A stretch of 64,000 nt of DNA from Streptomyces antarcticus (GCF_026627255.1 NZ_JAPNLM010000008.1:124001-188000), one strand, 5' to 3'. Numbered from the stretch's first letter, positions 48,966-58,841 are shown. The notes: generated from the sequence alone by a model not told the origin. A program made the numbers and translations.

Positions 48966-48999
48966 CTGTCGCGGTTCCGGCCTCCCGGAACCGCGACAG
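48966..48999. other. 15-bp perfect hairpin in a gene-poor stretch
   Basis: CTGTCGCGGTTCCGG pairs exactly with CCGGAACCGCGACAG around a four-base loop (CCTC). It lies just upstream of the ribosome site of the 48940 frame on the minus strand and has no T-run on either side. It could be a terminator or an RNA structure. The rest of 49000-49280 is a promoter-like region, AT-rich around 49085-49160, with no clear gene. Confidence 0.6.
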
Positions 49000-49280
49000 A
49001 ACCGAAGGGACCAGCATGGCCCGAGCCGGCCGCATCCTGTAGGACGGCGGGGCCCGCACGGAGCCGACAAGCAGTCGGGGCGAGTCGTACTAAATAGGGC
49101 ATCTCGGGGAAATCGTGCATTCAGTTTGATTGGGGTTCATATGCCGCTTGATGCTGTGTCAGTCGCACACACATCGGGCACAATCGGCCCCGGTCGCCTC
49201 CGGAAGCGGTGGAGCCCCCAGGGCACCGACCCGCCCCCTCAGCGGAATTCCGCACCGGACCGATCCTCAAGGCGTTCCCG

Positions 49281-51488
49281 ATGTACCTGGCCAGCCGCAC
49301 CCGTCTCGCGGCCCTGCTCGCCGCGCTCGCCGTCGGCGCCACCGGCGTGACGACCTGGGCCTACGGGCGCGGCGGCGCGCCCGAGCCGACCGCGCTCGGG
49401 GCGGGGCTCCGCCCGAGTGTGACCGAGGGCACGGTCGTCCAGGTCGTCGCGCACCCCGACGACGACCTGTTCTTCATGAACCCCGACCTGAGCCGCTCCA
49501 TATCCACCGGCGTCGAGGTCGCCACCGTGTACCTGACCTCCGGCGAGTCCGACGGCCGCAACGAGGCCCACGGCCCGCACCTGGAGGACCCCGCGCGCCC
49601 CGCCGACCGCGCCGCCTACGCGGAGGCCCGGCAGAACGGCATACGGGCCGCGTACGCGGAGATGGCCACCGGCGACCGCACCAGCGCCTGGCGGCGTACG
49701 GCCGTACCCACCGCCGGCGGGGGCAGCGCCGAGGTGGACGTCCTCGTGGCCCGGCCCCACGTCAGCCTGGTGTGGATGCAGTTGCGCGAGGCCCGCAGCA
49801 TCTCCGGCGACAATCCGGACAGCCTGCGCGGCCTGTGGGACGGCGGGGTGACCGCCCTGGGCTCGCAGCTGACCTCCGGGACGCCGGTCTCGGCTCCGTT
49901 CTCCTACACGAAGGAGCAGGCCGTCGAGGCCATCGCGGGCGTCTTCGCGCGGTACCGGCCGACCACGATACGGACGCAGGACCCGACGCCCGGCCGGTCG
50001 CCGGGCGGCGCGTTCCTCGACCACCAGGACCACGTGTACGGCGCCCGCTTCGTGCAGGCCGCCGCCGAGCGCTACGCGAAGTCGACGGACGCGGGCGCCG
50101 GGGGCGCGGGCTTCGGGGGCGCGGGCTTCGCGGGCCGGCCGCACTTCTCGGTCCAGAACTACGTGAGTTACCCCAACAGCTCCCTGCCCCCGACCCTGGG
50201 CCCGCAGGCGGCCGAGGAAAAGCTCGGCTACCTCAAGACCTACGCCTGGACGGACCGCCGGGACTGGTGCGGCAGCCCCGCCGGCTGCGGGGACCGCAAG
50301 ACCGCGACCCGGCCCACCGGCGCCGGATGGAACCAGGCCATCCGCTACAGCCGGGGCGACGGCACCTCCTGGCTCACCGAGGGTGTCTCCGGCCGCCTGT
50401 GGGCCGTCGCCGTCCTGGACGGCCGGATGGCGTACTGGTCGCGCGGCGGCCCCGGGACCCCCTGGCAGGGGCCCCGGTTCCTCCCCGGCGCCGGGATGGA
50501 CACGGGCGCGACGGCGGCCCGGCTCCCCGACGGCAGGGTCGCCGTCTTCGGCACCCGCACCACCCTGGGCGCCACGCCCGGGGAGTACGGGCGCGCGCTC
50601 GTGTACGCCGTCCAGTCGGCACCCGACGGCCCCTTCGGCCCGTGGCGGTCGCTGGGCACCCCGGACACGAAGGACATACCGGGCACTTCGGCGATCAGCG
50701 CACCGGCCGTCGCCGTGGACCCCGCGGGCCGGCTGACCGTGTACGTACGCGACTCCGCGCGCACCCTGCGCGCCCGCGCGCAGGCGACGCCCGACGGAGC
50801 CTTCGGCGGGTGGCAGTCCCTGGGCGGCGCCGGACTGCAGGGCGATCCGGTGACGGCCACCGACAGCGCGGGGCGGCGCCACGTCTACGCGGCGACGGCC
50901 CGGAGCGTGCTGGCCTGGATCCAGCCGTCGCCGGACGCCCCGGACGCCCCGTACACCCCGGATGTCTCGGACGCCCCCCTGCGCGGCCCCTTCCCCACCG
51001 GGCTGCCGGCCACCACCGGCCCGCTCTCGGCCAGCCCGCGGGGCGACGGCGTCGGACTGTACTTCCGCCTCCCCGGCACCGGCGCCGTCGGTACCACCCT
51101 GGTCACCGCCGACGGGCCCGGACCGTCGTTCTCCCCGGTCACCGGGGCGGGCGGCGAGGGCGGCTACGGCGCGGTCGGCGTCGCGGGGCACCTGCTGACG
51201 GGCCGTGCGGGCGCGGGCACGGCCGGCCTGTCGGGGGGCCCCGGCGGCGCGCCGTCCTGGTCCGAGTCCCAGATGCTCTACACGGGCGCACCGGCGGCCG
51301 TGGCCCAGCCCGACGGCACGGCCGTCGCCGCCGCCCTCGGCCTGGACGCCGGACTGCACGTCACGGCGGCTCCCCCGGCCGGGTCCGGGCCGCTCGGCGG
51401 CCTCCCGCCCTCCTCTCCGTGGCACGGCGCGGTCCCGCCCCCGACGGTCGCGCAGGCCGCGCGCGCCGGCTCCGGGTGGCAGCGCTGA
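49281..51488 (+). CDS. Secreted PIG-L/LmbE deacetylase with C-terminal propeller-like domain
   Basis: A 735-residue exported protein. The signal peptide follows ATG 49281 (RTRLAALLAALAVGATGVTTWA). The PIG-L domain spans about 50-330: the metal site is VVAHPDDDLFFMNPD (His, Asp, Asp), with a later GAFLDHQDHVYGARFV supplying a third His. This family removes acetyl groups from N-acetylglucosamine-type sugars. The C-terminal about 390 residues are repetitive beta-rich sequence (LWAVAVLDGRMAYWSR, VAVFGTRT, LTVYVRDSARTLRARAQ, PFGPWRSLG / AFGGWQSLG) resembling a lectin- or sialidase-like propeller. It precedes a convergent GH15-like gene. The substrate is probably a surface or environmental glycan. 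Confidence 0.88.
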   Translation: MYLASRTRLAALLAALAVGATGVTTWAYGRGGAPEPTALGAGLRPSVTEGTVVQVVAHPDDDLFFMNPDLSRSISTGVEVATVYLTSGESDGRNEAHGPHLEDPARPADRAAYAEARQNGIRAAYAEMATGDRTSAWRRTAVPTAGGGSAEVDVLVARPHVSLVWMQLREARSISGDNPDSLRGLWDGGVTALGSQLTSGTPVSAPFSYTKEQAVEAIAGVFARYRPTTIRTQDPTPGRSPGGAFLDHQDHVYGARFVQAAAERYAKSTDAGAGGAGFGGAGFAGRPHFSVQNYVSYPNSSLPPTLGPQAAEEKLGYLKTYAWTDRRDWCGSPAGCGDRKTATRPTGAGWNQAIRYSRGDGTSWLTEGVSGRLWAVAVLDGRMAYWSRGGPGTPWQGPRFLPGAGMDTGATAARLPDGRVAVFGTRTTLGATPGEYGRALVYAVQSAPDGPFGPWRSLGTPDTKDIPGTSAISAPAVAVDPAGRLTVYVRDSARTLRARAQATPDGAFGGWQSLGGAGLQGDPVTATDSAGRRHVYAATARSVLAWIQPSPDAPDAPYTPDVSDAPLRGPFPTGLPATTGPLSASPRGDGVGLYFRLPGTGAVGTTLVTADGPGPSFSPVTGAGGEGGYGAVGVAGHLLTGRAGAGTAGLSGGPGGAPSWSESQMLYTGAPAAVAQPDGTAVAAALGLDAGLHVTAAPPAGSGPLGGLPPSSPWHGAVPPPTVAQAARAGSGWQR

Positions 51489-51541
51489 CCGGTGGTCCCC
51501 GCACGGGGCGGGTCCCGTGGTGACGGTCACCCGCCCTGCCG

Positions 51542-53020
51542 TTACCACGGCGGGGGCGGGGTGGGGAGCGGAGGGCCGTCGAGCGCCACGAGGGCCAGGA
51601 CCGCGATCGAGCCCGTCCACGCGAGAGGCGCCACCGACGAGGGACGGCCCTTCTCGTCCACCTTCTCCGGCAGCTCGCCGAGCGCGTTCCGCTTGGAGAG
51701 GACCCAGTCCAGGACCCGTCCGGCCTGCGCCGGCCTCCCCGTGCCGGCCCACGCGAGCGCGAAGAACGCCGTACTGGGCGTCCAGGCGTTCCCGCCCCAG
51801 GGCGCCGTACGGTCGTTGCCGGGGGTCAGCCCCCCGCTCGGCAGCAGCAGCGCCCGGTACGTGGCGTCCAGCGCCCGGGGCAGGTCCGCGGGGGCCGTGT
51901 TGAACGGGGGCGCCATGAACGCCACCGCGCTGTCGTGCCCGTGCCTGCCGTCGGCGGTGCGCTGGTAGCCCAGCGGGGCGAACCGTACGGAGATCGCCGC
52001 GGAGAGCCGGCGCGCGGCCCCGGCCCAGCGCGCCGCCTCGTGCGGCCGGTCCGCCTCCCGCGCGAGGTCCGCGGCGGCGTTGAGCCCGGCGAGCAGCGGG
52101 GCCGCCGTACCGATGTTCGGGGTGGCCGTCGTCAGCTCCCAGTAGTCGGGGGAGGCAGGCGGCAGCCCGTCCGCCCGCAGGGAGCCCGCCGCGTGGTCGG
52201 CCGCCTTGCGGACCATCGGGTAGAGCGCGGCCAGCCGGACCGTGCGGGTGGCGGGCGGGGCCGTCCGGTACCACTGCCAGGTGGCCCAGGGCACCCAGCC
52301 CCCGGCGTCGAGCTGCCACCGCCGGCCGTCGGGCGGGCCGGATCCGTCGAGCTTCGTCCGTGCCTCCCAGGTGCCGTCCGCGCGCTGGGTCGCTGCGCTG
52401 TAGCGCAGGATCCGGTAGGCCTCGGCGTCGTGGCCGGTGTGCGCGAACGCGGCGGAGGCGAAGCTGGAGTCGCGCGGCCAGGAGTACTTCCACCCGGGAC
52501 TCCACCCCGCCGCCAGGGCGCCGTTCGGCTGGAGCAGGGCGCGCATGGACAGCAGGGCTCGCTCGGCGGCCCCGCGCTGCGCGGGCGTCCTGCCCGGAAC
52601 CCGGCCGGAGGCCAGCCAGGCGCGGCTGCGCGCGATCTGCCACCACGCCGGCAGGTGGTCGGGGGCGACCACGGCCGATGCAGTCCGGGCGGCCGGAAGG
52701 TACATGAGCCGGCCGGAGGCCAGCCGCAGGACGTTGCTGCCCCGGACGTACCGCGCGCCTTCGGCGACGGACGGCGGGACGCCCTCGGCGGCCGTCGTGT
52801 TGGACAGGAGGCCGACGGCGGGGACGGCCCGCAGCGCCATCGGCCCGTAGAGGCGGTCCACCTCGCCGCGGCCGTCGTGGCCCCCGGGCCGGACGAGCAC
52901 CGGCCGCGCCGCGCCGGAGTCCCGCCCCGCGCCGGGGCCCCCGGCGGCGCACACGGGAACGGCGGCGCACGCCAGGGCCGCCGTGACGACCGCCCACCGG
53001 ACGAGCTGGACTCCGGGCAC
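51542..53020 (-). CDS. Secreted GH15-like (glucoamylase-fold) hydrolase
   Basis: A 492-residue protein starting at GTG 53020 (GGAGGG six bases before), with a signal peptide VRWAVVTAALACAAVPVCAAG. The alpha/alpha-barrel motifs of family 15 are visible: GWKYSWPRDSSFASAAFAHTGH (substrate-binding Trp-Pro-Arg-Asp), WEARTKLDGSGPPDGRRWQLDAGG, the candidate acid Glu in PDYWELTTA, and WTPSTAFFALAWAGTG. Length and motif order fit glucoamylase or glucodextranase-like enzymes acting on alpha-glucans, though many such actinobacterial proteins are uncharacterised. It faces the PIG-L deacetylase gene, with only 53 bp between stops. Confidence 0.8.
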   Translation of the reverse strand: MPGVQLVRWAVVTAALACAAVPVCAAGGPGAGRDSGAARPVLVRPGGHDGRGEVDRLYGPMALRAVPAVGLLSNTTAAEGVPPSVAEGARYVRGSNVLRLASGRLMYLPAARTASAVVAPDHLPAWWQIARSRAWLASGRVPGRTPAQRGAAERALLSMRALLQPNGALAAGWSPGWKYSWPRDSSFASAAFAHTGHDAEAYRILRYSAATQRADGTWEARTKLDGSGPPDGRRWQLDAGGWVPWATWQWYRTAPPATRTVRLAALYPMVRKAADHAAGSLRADGLPPASPDYWELTTATPNIGTAAPLLAGLNAAADLAREADRPHEAARWAGAARRLSAAISVRFAPLGYQRTADGRHGHDSAVAFMAPPFNTAPADLPRALDATYRALLLPSGGLTPGNDRTAPWGGNAWTPSTAFFALAWAGTGRPAQAGRVLDWVLSKRNALGELPEKVDEKGRPSSVAPLAWTGSIAVLALVALDGPPLPTPPPPW

Positions 53021-53310
53021 CGCCGCTCCCTCCGCCGGGCCCGCGGGGCAGCGGACCTGGAGTCCCCATCCTGGGAGCGCCGCGCGGAGGCCGCCACGGA
53101 TGGCCCGCCGCCCGGGTGAGGGCGCCCCGGCCGTCCGGAGGGTGCGGGGGCGCGCCGCGCCGGGGCCCGTACCCCGTCCTGGCCCACCCCCGGATGCCGG
53201 TGGCGGAGGGCCGTGCACATCATGGGTGTTCGACGGGCCGTGCGATCACCGCCGCCGGCGGGGCGCACCGGCCGCCGCCGCTGCCGGGCCCCACTGCGAA
53301 GGAGTGGTGG

Positions 53311-54897
53311 ATGAGCACCGCCGCGGTCGAGGACGAGCACGAGGAGGAGGGCGTACGGGCCCCTGCCTCCGGGACGGGCCGGAGAGCCGGAGGCCGCCCC
53401 CTCCTGCGCGGGCTCCTTCCGGTGGCCGGGGCGGCGCTCGTCGCGGCGGCGGGGGCGCTGACGGCCGTCGGCTGCTTCCTCGGCCTCTACCTGCGGCCCA
53501 CGTCCGACGACTGGTGCGCCGCGTGGAAGGCCCGCGACATGGGCGTCCTCGGCATCACCTCCGACTTCTACTCGACGCAGAACGGCAGGATCGCCAACGC
53601 CTTCCTCAGCGGCGTCGTGTACGGCGACGGACTGGCCGGGATGAAGCTCCTGCCGACGGTCATCGCCGTCTCCTTCACCGTGGGACTGGTCCTGCTCGGA
53701 CGGCACTTCACCCGCTTCCTCGGCGGCAGGCCCCCGGTGCTGGTGCTGACCGCCTGCGCGCTGGTCGTCCAGGCGCTGCTCTACTTCGCGGGCACCCGCG
53801 GCTACCAGGTGCTGCTGTGGGCGCCCGCCACGATCTCCCACACCCTTCCGAGCGTCATCGGCCTGTGGGCGTTCCTGCTGGCCGTCCGGACCGTCGGCCA
53901 TCCCCGCGCGGGCGTCCGTACGGCCGGCTTCGTCTCGGCGTTCCTCATCGCCTTCGCGCTCGGCACCCTGAGCGAGCCGTTCGCGCTCGTCAGCGGGCTC
54001 CTCGCCGCCGGGGTCGGGCTGCTCTGCCTGCCCCGCCTCGGCCTGGCGCGCAGCCGGCGCCCGTTCACCTGGTGCCTGCTCTGGTGCTCCGGGCTCGTCT
54101 GCGGCCTGGCCGTGCTCTACACCTCCCCGGGCGCCCGGTGGCGGCGGGCGCAGCAGCCGGACAAGGAGTCGCTGCTGTCCGCGGGTGAGCTCCGGGGCAC
54201 CGTCAGGGACTGGCTGTACATGTGGGACTCCGTCAGCGGCCAGTGGGCCTACCTCGGAGCCGTCGCCGTCGGTGTCCTCCTGGGGCTGGCGAGCCGGCTG
54301 AGCGGGACCGCGCCCGGAAGGCGGGAAGCGCGGGAGGCGCGCGCCGGGGGGGACCTGCGGCGGACCGTGCCGCGCAAGGTGCTGGCGGCCCTGCTGCTGC
54401 TCCCGGTGCCCGTGGTGGTGCTGGGCTCGTTCGCGGTGGTGGTGGGCCTGCGCAGCGGGTACGGCCCGAGCGGGTGGACGTACGCCCGTACGTGGACGAG
54501 CTACCTGGTACCGATGCAACTGGCCCTCTGCGGCTACGGCGCGCTGCTGGGCGCATGGGGCGCCCGGTGGCTCCCGGCCCGCCTCGAGCGCCGCACCGCC
54601 GACGCGGTCCTCGCCGTCGGCGCCGTCGTGGCGGGCTGCCTGGCACTGGCCTCGGTAGCCGTGCTCGTGCCGAACGTACGGCAGCTGACGACCGCAACGG
54701 TCACCCGCTCCGTGGCCTGGGACGCCCAGGACGCCCGCATCCGCGCCGAGGTGGCGCGGGGCTCCTCGGACGTGGGCTACCGGCCGCTGTACATCGGCAG
54801 CCTCGCCGAGCCCTTCTTCACGGGGGCCTACGAGCGGGACTGGGTCGCCGCCTGCGTGTCGCGGTGGTACGGCGTCGACCGGATCCACCGCGACTGA
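53311..54897 (+). CDS. DUF6056-type polytopic membrane protein
   Basis: A 528-residue protein with AAGGAG six bases before ATG 53311. After a 35-residue acidic leader come about ten membrane helices (AALVAAAGALTAVGCFLGLYL, LLPTVIAVSFTVGLVLLG, VLVLTACALVVQALLYF and others). A conserved loop after helix 1 reads RPTSDDWCAAWKARDMG, and a C-terminal tail outside the membrane contains two Cys-adjacent aromatic patches. The SDDW/DDY-type acidic motif after helix 1 is typical of GT-C-like glycosyltransferases and of DUF6056. It diverges from the GH15-like gene, so a role in assembling a surface glycan is plausible but unproven. Confidence 0.75.
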   Translation: MSTAAVEDEHEEEGVRAPASGTGRRAGGRPLLRGLLPVAGAALVAAAGALTAVGCFLGLYLRPTSDDWCAAWKARDMGVLGITSDFYSTQNGRIANAFLSGVVYGDGLAGMKLLPTVIAVSFTVGLVLLGRHFTRFLGGRPPVLVLTACALVVQALLYFAGTRGYQVLLWAPATISHTLPSVIGLWAFLLAVRTVGHPRAGVRTAGFVSAFLIAFALGTLSEPFALVSGLLAAGVGLLCLPRLGLARSRRPFTWCLLWCSGLVCGLAVLYTSPGARWRRAQQPDKESLLSAGELRGTVRDWLYMWDSVSGQWAYLGAVAVGVLLGLASRLSGTAPGRREAREARAGGDLRRTVPRKVLAALLLLPVPVVVLGSFAVVVGLRSGYGPSGWTYARTWTSYLVPMQLALCGYGALLGAWGARWLPARLERRTADAVLAVGAVVAGCLALASVAVLVPNVRQLTTATVTRSVAWDAQDARIRAEVARGSSDVGYRPLYIGSLAEPFFTGAYERDWVAACVSRWYGVDRIHRD

Positions 54898-55043
54898 CGC
54901 GCGGCCCGGGGCGGGCGGCCCGGCGTCCCCCGGGGCGCGTACGGGGCCGGGGGGCATCAGGCCGTCCGGACCGGGACGGTGTGCGTCCGGGACGCGGGGC
55001 CTCGCCGGTGAGGGTCTTCAGCCGCCGGGTGAAGACGCATACG

Positions 55044-55075
55044 GAACGCCCCGGACCGAAGGGCCCGGGGCGTTC
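55044..55075 (-). terminator. Hairpin terminator of folD
   Basis: GAACGCCCCGG pairs perfectly with CCGGGGCGTTC, starting 27 bp beyond the folD stop on the minus strand. Confidence 0.75.
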
Positions 55076-55101
55076 GCCGTGCGCGGTGCGCGCGGAGCGG
55101 G

Positions 55102-55977
55102 TCAGAGGTCCGCGAGGTCCAGCCCGGCCTGCGCGGCGGCCGCCTGGACGGTCTGCTCCAGCAGGACGGCGATGGTCATCGGGCCGACCCCGCCCGGCAC
55201 CGGGGTGATCAGCGAGGCGCGGGCGGCGGCCGACTCGAAGTGCACGTCGCCGACGTTGCCCTCGTTGTACCCGGCGTCCAGGACCACGGCGCCCGGCTTG
55301 ATGTCCTCGCCCCGGATGAACTCGGCCTTGCCGACGGCGGCGACCAGCACGTCCGCCTGGCGCACGATCGACGGGAGGTCGACGGTGCGGGAGTGACAGT
55401 AGGTGACGGTGGCGTTGCGCTCCAGCAGCAGCATCCCGGCCGGCTTGCCGAGGATCGCGCTGCGGCCGATGACGACGGCGTGCTTGCCGGTGAGGTCCAC
55501 GTCGTAGGCCTCCAGCAGGCGCATGATGCCGCCGGGGGTGCAGGAGACGAAGCCCGGCAGGCCGAAGCCCATGGCGGCGAAGGAGTGCATGGTGACCCCG
55601 TCGACGTCCTTGGAGGGGGCGATGGCCTCGAAGGCGGCGCGCTCGTCGATGTGGTGCGGGACGGGGTGCTGGAGCAGGATGCCGCTGATCTCCGGGTCCG
55701 CGGAGAGCGCGGTGAGGGCGGCCACCAGCTCTTCGGTGGTGGTTGCGGCCGGCAGCTCCACGTGGCGGGAGGTGATGCCGGCCTTGGCACACCGGTTCTG
55801 CTTCATGCGGACGTACGTCACCGACGCGGGGTCCTCGCCGACCAGGACGGTCGCGAGGCAGGGCGCGGTGCCGGTGCGCGCGGTGATCGCGGCCGCCAGT
55901 TCGGCGGTCCGCTCCGAGATGCGGCGGGCGAGCGCGGTGCCGTCCATGAGCTGGGCACTGGTCTGGGCGGTCGTCAC
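55102..55977 (-). CDS. folD: Methylene-tetrahydrofolate dehydrogenase / methenyl-THF cyclohydrolase
   Basis: A 291-residue bifunctional enzyme of one-carbon metabolism that interconverts methylene-, methenyl- and 10-formyl-tetrahydrofolate with NADP. The catalytic Lys lies in TYVRMKQNRCAKAGI. GILLQHPVPHHI, DVDGVTMHSFAAMGFG, TPGGIMRLL, VIGRSAILGKPAGMLLLE and the C-terminal PGGVGPMTIAVLLEQT are all present. The GTG at 55977 is preferred because AGGAGA lies five bases upstream; the longer frame adds only an unlike leader. Confidence 0.96.
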   Translation of the reverse strand: MTTAQTSAQLMDGTALARRISERTAELAAAITARTGTAPCLATVLVGEDPASVTYVRMKQNRCAKAGITSRHVELPAATTTEELVAALTALSADPEISGILLQHPVPHHIDERAAFEAIAPSKDVDGVTMHSFAAMGFGLPGFVSCTPGGIMRLLEAYDVDLTGKHAVVIGRSAILGKPAGMLLLERNATVTYCHSRTVDLPSIVRQADVLVAAVGKAEFIRGEDIKPGAVVLDAGYNEGNVGDVHFESAAARASLITPVPGGVGPMTIAVLLEQTVQAAAAQAGLDLADL

Positions 55978-56156
55978 GGGGTCTCCTGAACGTCGCTGCG
56001 GGATCGCGGTTCGCCCAGGCGCGCGGCAGTCGGCGTACACACGTACGCCGGGCCGCTCCCCGGTGGTGATCCACCCGAACGCCAGTCACGGCCCGGCGTC
56101 CACTGTAGTCGACATATCGGGTGGTTGACCGGTGCCCGACCTGGGACGATCGAGGC

Positions 56157-56918
56157 ATGACGCGTACTTTCGACCATCTTGTCGGCGAGGCCGAATCCGT
56201 CTCGGTGGACGGCTGGGACTTCTCGTGGCTGGACGGCCGCGCCACGGAGCAGCGCCCCTCCTGGGGCTACCAGCGGCTCCTGGGCGAGCGGCTGGCCGGG
56301 GTGGGCTCCGTCCTGGACATCCAGACCGGCGGCGGCGAGGTCCTCGCCGGGGCCGGTCCGCTGCCCCCGCTGACGGTCGCCACCGAGTCCTGGCCGCCGA
56401 ACATCGAGAAGGCGACCCGGCTGCTGCACCCGCTGGGCGCCGCGGTGGTCGCGGACGCCGACGAGCCGCCGCTGCCCTTCGGCGACGAGGCCTTCGAGCT
56501 GGTGACCAGCCGGCATCCGGTGACCGTGTGGTGGGACGAGATCGCGCGCGTCCTGCGGCCGGGCGGCGCGTACCTCTCCCAGCAGGTCGGTCCGGCGAGC
56601 GTCTTCGAGCTCGTCGAGTTCTTCCTCGGCCCCCAGCCGGAGCGGGTCCGGCGCGGCCGGCACCCCGACGACGCGGTCGCCGCGGCCGCCGCGGCGGGCC
56701 TGGAAGTCGTCGAACTGCGCTCCGAGCGGCTGCGGACGGAGTTCCATGACATCGGAGCCGTGATCTACTTTCTGAGGAAGGTGATCTGGATGGTGCCCGG
56801 CTTCACGGTCGGGCAGTACCGGGACCGCTTGCGCGAGCTGCACGAACAGATCGAAAGCGACGGCCCGTTCGTCGCGCAGACCGCCCGCTTCCTGATCGAA
56901 GCCCGCAAAACGGGCTGA
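56157..56918 (+). CDS. Class I SAM-dependent methyltransferase
   Basis: A 253-residue methyltransferase. The SAM-binding motif I is VLDIQTGGGEVLAG (about 52-65), the acidic end of strand 2 is in TVATESWP, and motif II/III are ADADEPPLPFGDEAFELVTSRHP and EIARVLRPGGAYLSQQ. Streptomyces homologues of this group are annotated simply as methyltransferases. A small inverted repeat AGCCCG/CGGGCT overlaps its stop codon and may end transcription before hrdB. The start is ATG 56157. Confidence 0.88.
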   Translation: MTRTFDHLVGEAESVSVDGWDFSWLDGRATEQRPSWGYQRLLGERLAGVGSVLDIQTGGGEVLAGAGPLPPLTVATESWPPNIEKATRLLHPLGAAVVADADEPPLPFGDEAFELVTSRHPVTVWWDEIARVLRPGGAYLSQQVGPASVFELVEFFLGPQPERVRRGRHPDDAVAAAAAAGLEVVELRSERLRTEFHDIGAVIYFLRKVIWMVPGFTVGQYRDRLRELHEQIESDGPFVAQTARFLIEARKTG

Positions 56919-57134
56919 CGAAAAGCGCGGACGGATCCACGCCGGATCGGTTGCGCGGCCACAGCGTGGCGCAGGTCACTCAATTCAGCGCGTAACGAAT
57001 CTACTCGGGCATGCGATGAACCGACAGGTGTCCTCGCGCGGCCCCGGAATACAGACCCCCCTCGGGTCTGTTTCCCGAGTTCGCGCGATGATGTCCCGCC
57101 CACCCCCTTATTTGTTCGCAACGAGAGGCTCCTT

Positions 57135-58709
57135 GTGTCGCTCAGCCCGTCCCGTACGTTCCCTCCGGAGATCGCCGAATCGGAGGCCCTCGTCGCGCTC
57201 GTCGAGCGCGGCCGCGAGCAGGGTCACATCAACGGTGACGACGTGCGCCAGGCCTTCGAGGCCGGTCGCATCCCGGTGGACCAGTGGAAGCGGGTCCTGC
57301 GCAGCCTGAACCAGGTCCTGGACGAGGAGGGTGTCGCCCTTCACGTCAGCGCGGCTCCCGCCACCAAGGCCGCGGCCAAGAAGCCCCGCAAGGCGGCCGC
57401 CGCTCCGGCACGCGCCGTGACCAAGAAGGCGGCGGCCGCGCCCCGCCCCATCGGCGCGCGCAAGACTGCCGCCACGGCCACCGCTGCGGCGATATCCGCT
57501 TCGCCGGCCGCCGCGACCGAGGACGAGGCGGCGGCCGACGCCATCGCCGAGCCGAAGAAGCGCACGGTCAAGAAGACCGCCGCCAAGAAGACGGCCGTGA
57601 AGAAGACGGCCGCCGCCAAGAAGACCGGTGCCAAGGACGCCGCCGAGGGCGAGACCCCCGCCGTCGGCGAGGACTGGGCGGCCGAGGACCTCGCCGACGA
57701 GGCCGAGGAGGGGACCCCCAAGCCCGGCGGCACCGCGGGCTTCGTCCTGTCCGACGACGACGAGGACGACGCTCCGGCGCAGACGGTCATGGTGGCCGGC
57801 GCCACCGCCGACCCCGTCAAGGACTACCTGAAGCTGATCGGCAAGGTGCCGCTCCTCAACGCCGAGCAGGAGGTCGAGCTCGCCAAGCGCATCGAGGCGG
57901 GCCTGTTCTCCGAGTACAAGCTCGAAGAGGAGGAGGACCACAAGCCCGCTTTCAAGCGCGAGCTGGAGATCCTCGTCGCGGACGGCCGCCGGGCGAAGAA
58001 CCACCTGCTGGAGGCCAACCTCCGCCTCGTGGTCTCCCTCGCCAAGCGCTACACCGGCCGCGGCATGCTCTTCCTGGACCTCATCCAGGAGGGCAACGTC
58101 GGTCTGATCCGCGCCGTGGAGAAGTTCGACTACACCAAGGGCTTCAAGTTCTCCACGTACGCGACCTGGTGGATCCGGCAGGCGATCACGCGTGCCATGG
58201 CCGACCAGTCGCGCACGATCCGCATCCCCGTGCACATGGTCGAGATCATCAACAAGCTCGCCCGCGTGCAGCGCCAGATGCTCCAGGACCTGGGCCGCGA
58301 GCCCACTCCGGAGGAGCTGGGCAAGGAACTCGACATGACCCCCGAGAAGGTCATCGAGGTCCAGAAGTACGGCCGTGAGCCGATCTCCCTGCACACCCCC
58401 CTGGGTGAGGAGGGCGACAGCGAGTTCGGTGACCTCATCGAGGACTCCGAGGCGGTCGTGCCGGCGGACGCGGTGTCCTTCACGTTCCTCCAGGAGCAGC
58501 TCCAGTCGATCCTGGGCACGCTCTCGGAGCGCGAGGCGGGCGTGGTCTCCATGCGCTACGGCCTCAACGACGGCCAGCCCAAGACGCTGGACGAGATCGG
58601 CCGCGTGTACGGGGTCACCCGTGAGCGGATCCGCCAGATCGAGTCCAAGACCATGTCGAAGCTGCGCCACCCGTCGCGTTCGCAGGTGCTGCGCGACTAC
58701 CTCGACTGA
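57135..58709 (+). CDS. hrdB: Principal RNA polymerase sigma factor HrdB
   Basis: A 524-residue group 1 sigma factor. Region 1.1-like sequence opens the protein ([35 protein letters not shown]). A Lys/Ala-rich histone-like insert of about 100 residues follows ([20 protein letters not shown]), then an acidic stretch (DDDEDD). Regions 1.2-2.4 read [31 protein letters not shown], then [59 protein letters not shown]. Region 4 ends [33 protein letters not shown]. The insert distinguishes HrdB from HrdA/C/D. The start is GTG 57135 with AGAGG upstream. It should direct most vegetative transcription. Confidence 0.93.
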   Translation: MSLSPSRTFPPEIAESEALVALVERGREQGHINGDDVRQAFEAGRIPVDQWKRVLRSLNQVLDEEGVALHVSAAPATKAAAKKPRKAAAAPARAVTKKAAAAPRPIGARKTAATATAAAISASPAAATEDEAAADAIAEPKKRTVKKTAAKKTAVKKTAAAKKTGAKDAAEGETPAVGEDWAAEDLADEAEEGTPKPGGTAGFVLSDDDEDDAPAQTVMVAGATADPVKDYLKLIGKVPLLNAEQEVELAKRIEAGLFSEYKLEEEEDHKPAFKRELEILVADGRRAKNHLLEANLRLVVSLAKRYTGRGMLFLDLIQEGNVGLIRAVEKFDYTKGFKFSTYATWWIRQAITRAMADQSRTIRIPVHMVEIINKLARVQRQMLQDLGREPTPEELGKELDMTPEKVIEVQKYGREPISLHTPLGEEGDSEFGDLIEDSEAVVPADAVSFTFLQEQLQSILGTLSEREAGVVSMRYGLNDGQPKTLDEIGRVYGVTRERIRQIESKTMSKLRHPSRSQVLRDYLD

Positions 58710-58711
58710 GT

Positions 58712-58731
58712 CGGCCCGGCCTCCCGGGCCG
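58712..58731 (+). terminator. Hairpin terminator after hrdB
   Basis: CGGCCCGG pairs with CCGGGCCG around CCTC, three bases after the hrdB stop. A second overlapping GC stem (GGCCGG/CCGGCC) follows. Confidence 0.65.
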
Positions 58732-58841
58732 GCCGGAAGACCGGCCCCCGGGGGGTGAACGGCGGGGAGGCACCCTGCGGAACCAGGAAGGCGTGCTCGC
58801 GCCGGATCCGCGGGGTGTTTCCGGCTGTCCGCGGCCGCGCG

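Noticed and set aside
49239..53069. A 1276-codon open frame on the minus strand
   Set aside because: It covers the PIG-L gene antisense and the GH15-like gene in a wrong frame, and its sequence is Arg/Gly/Pro-rich with no domain.
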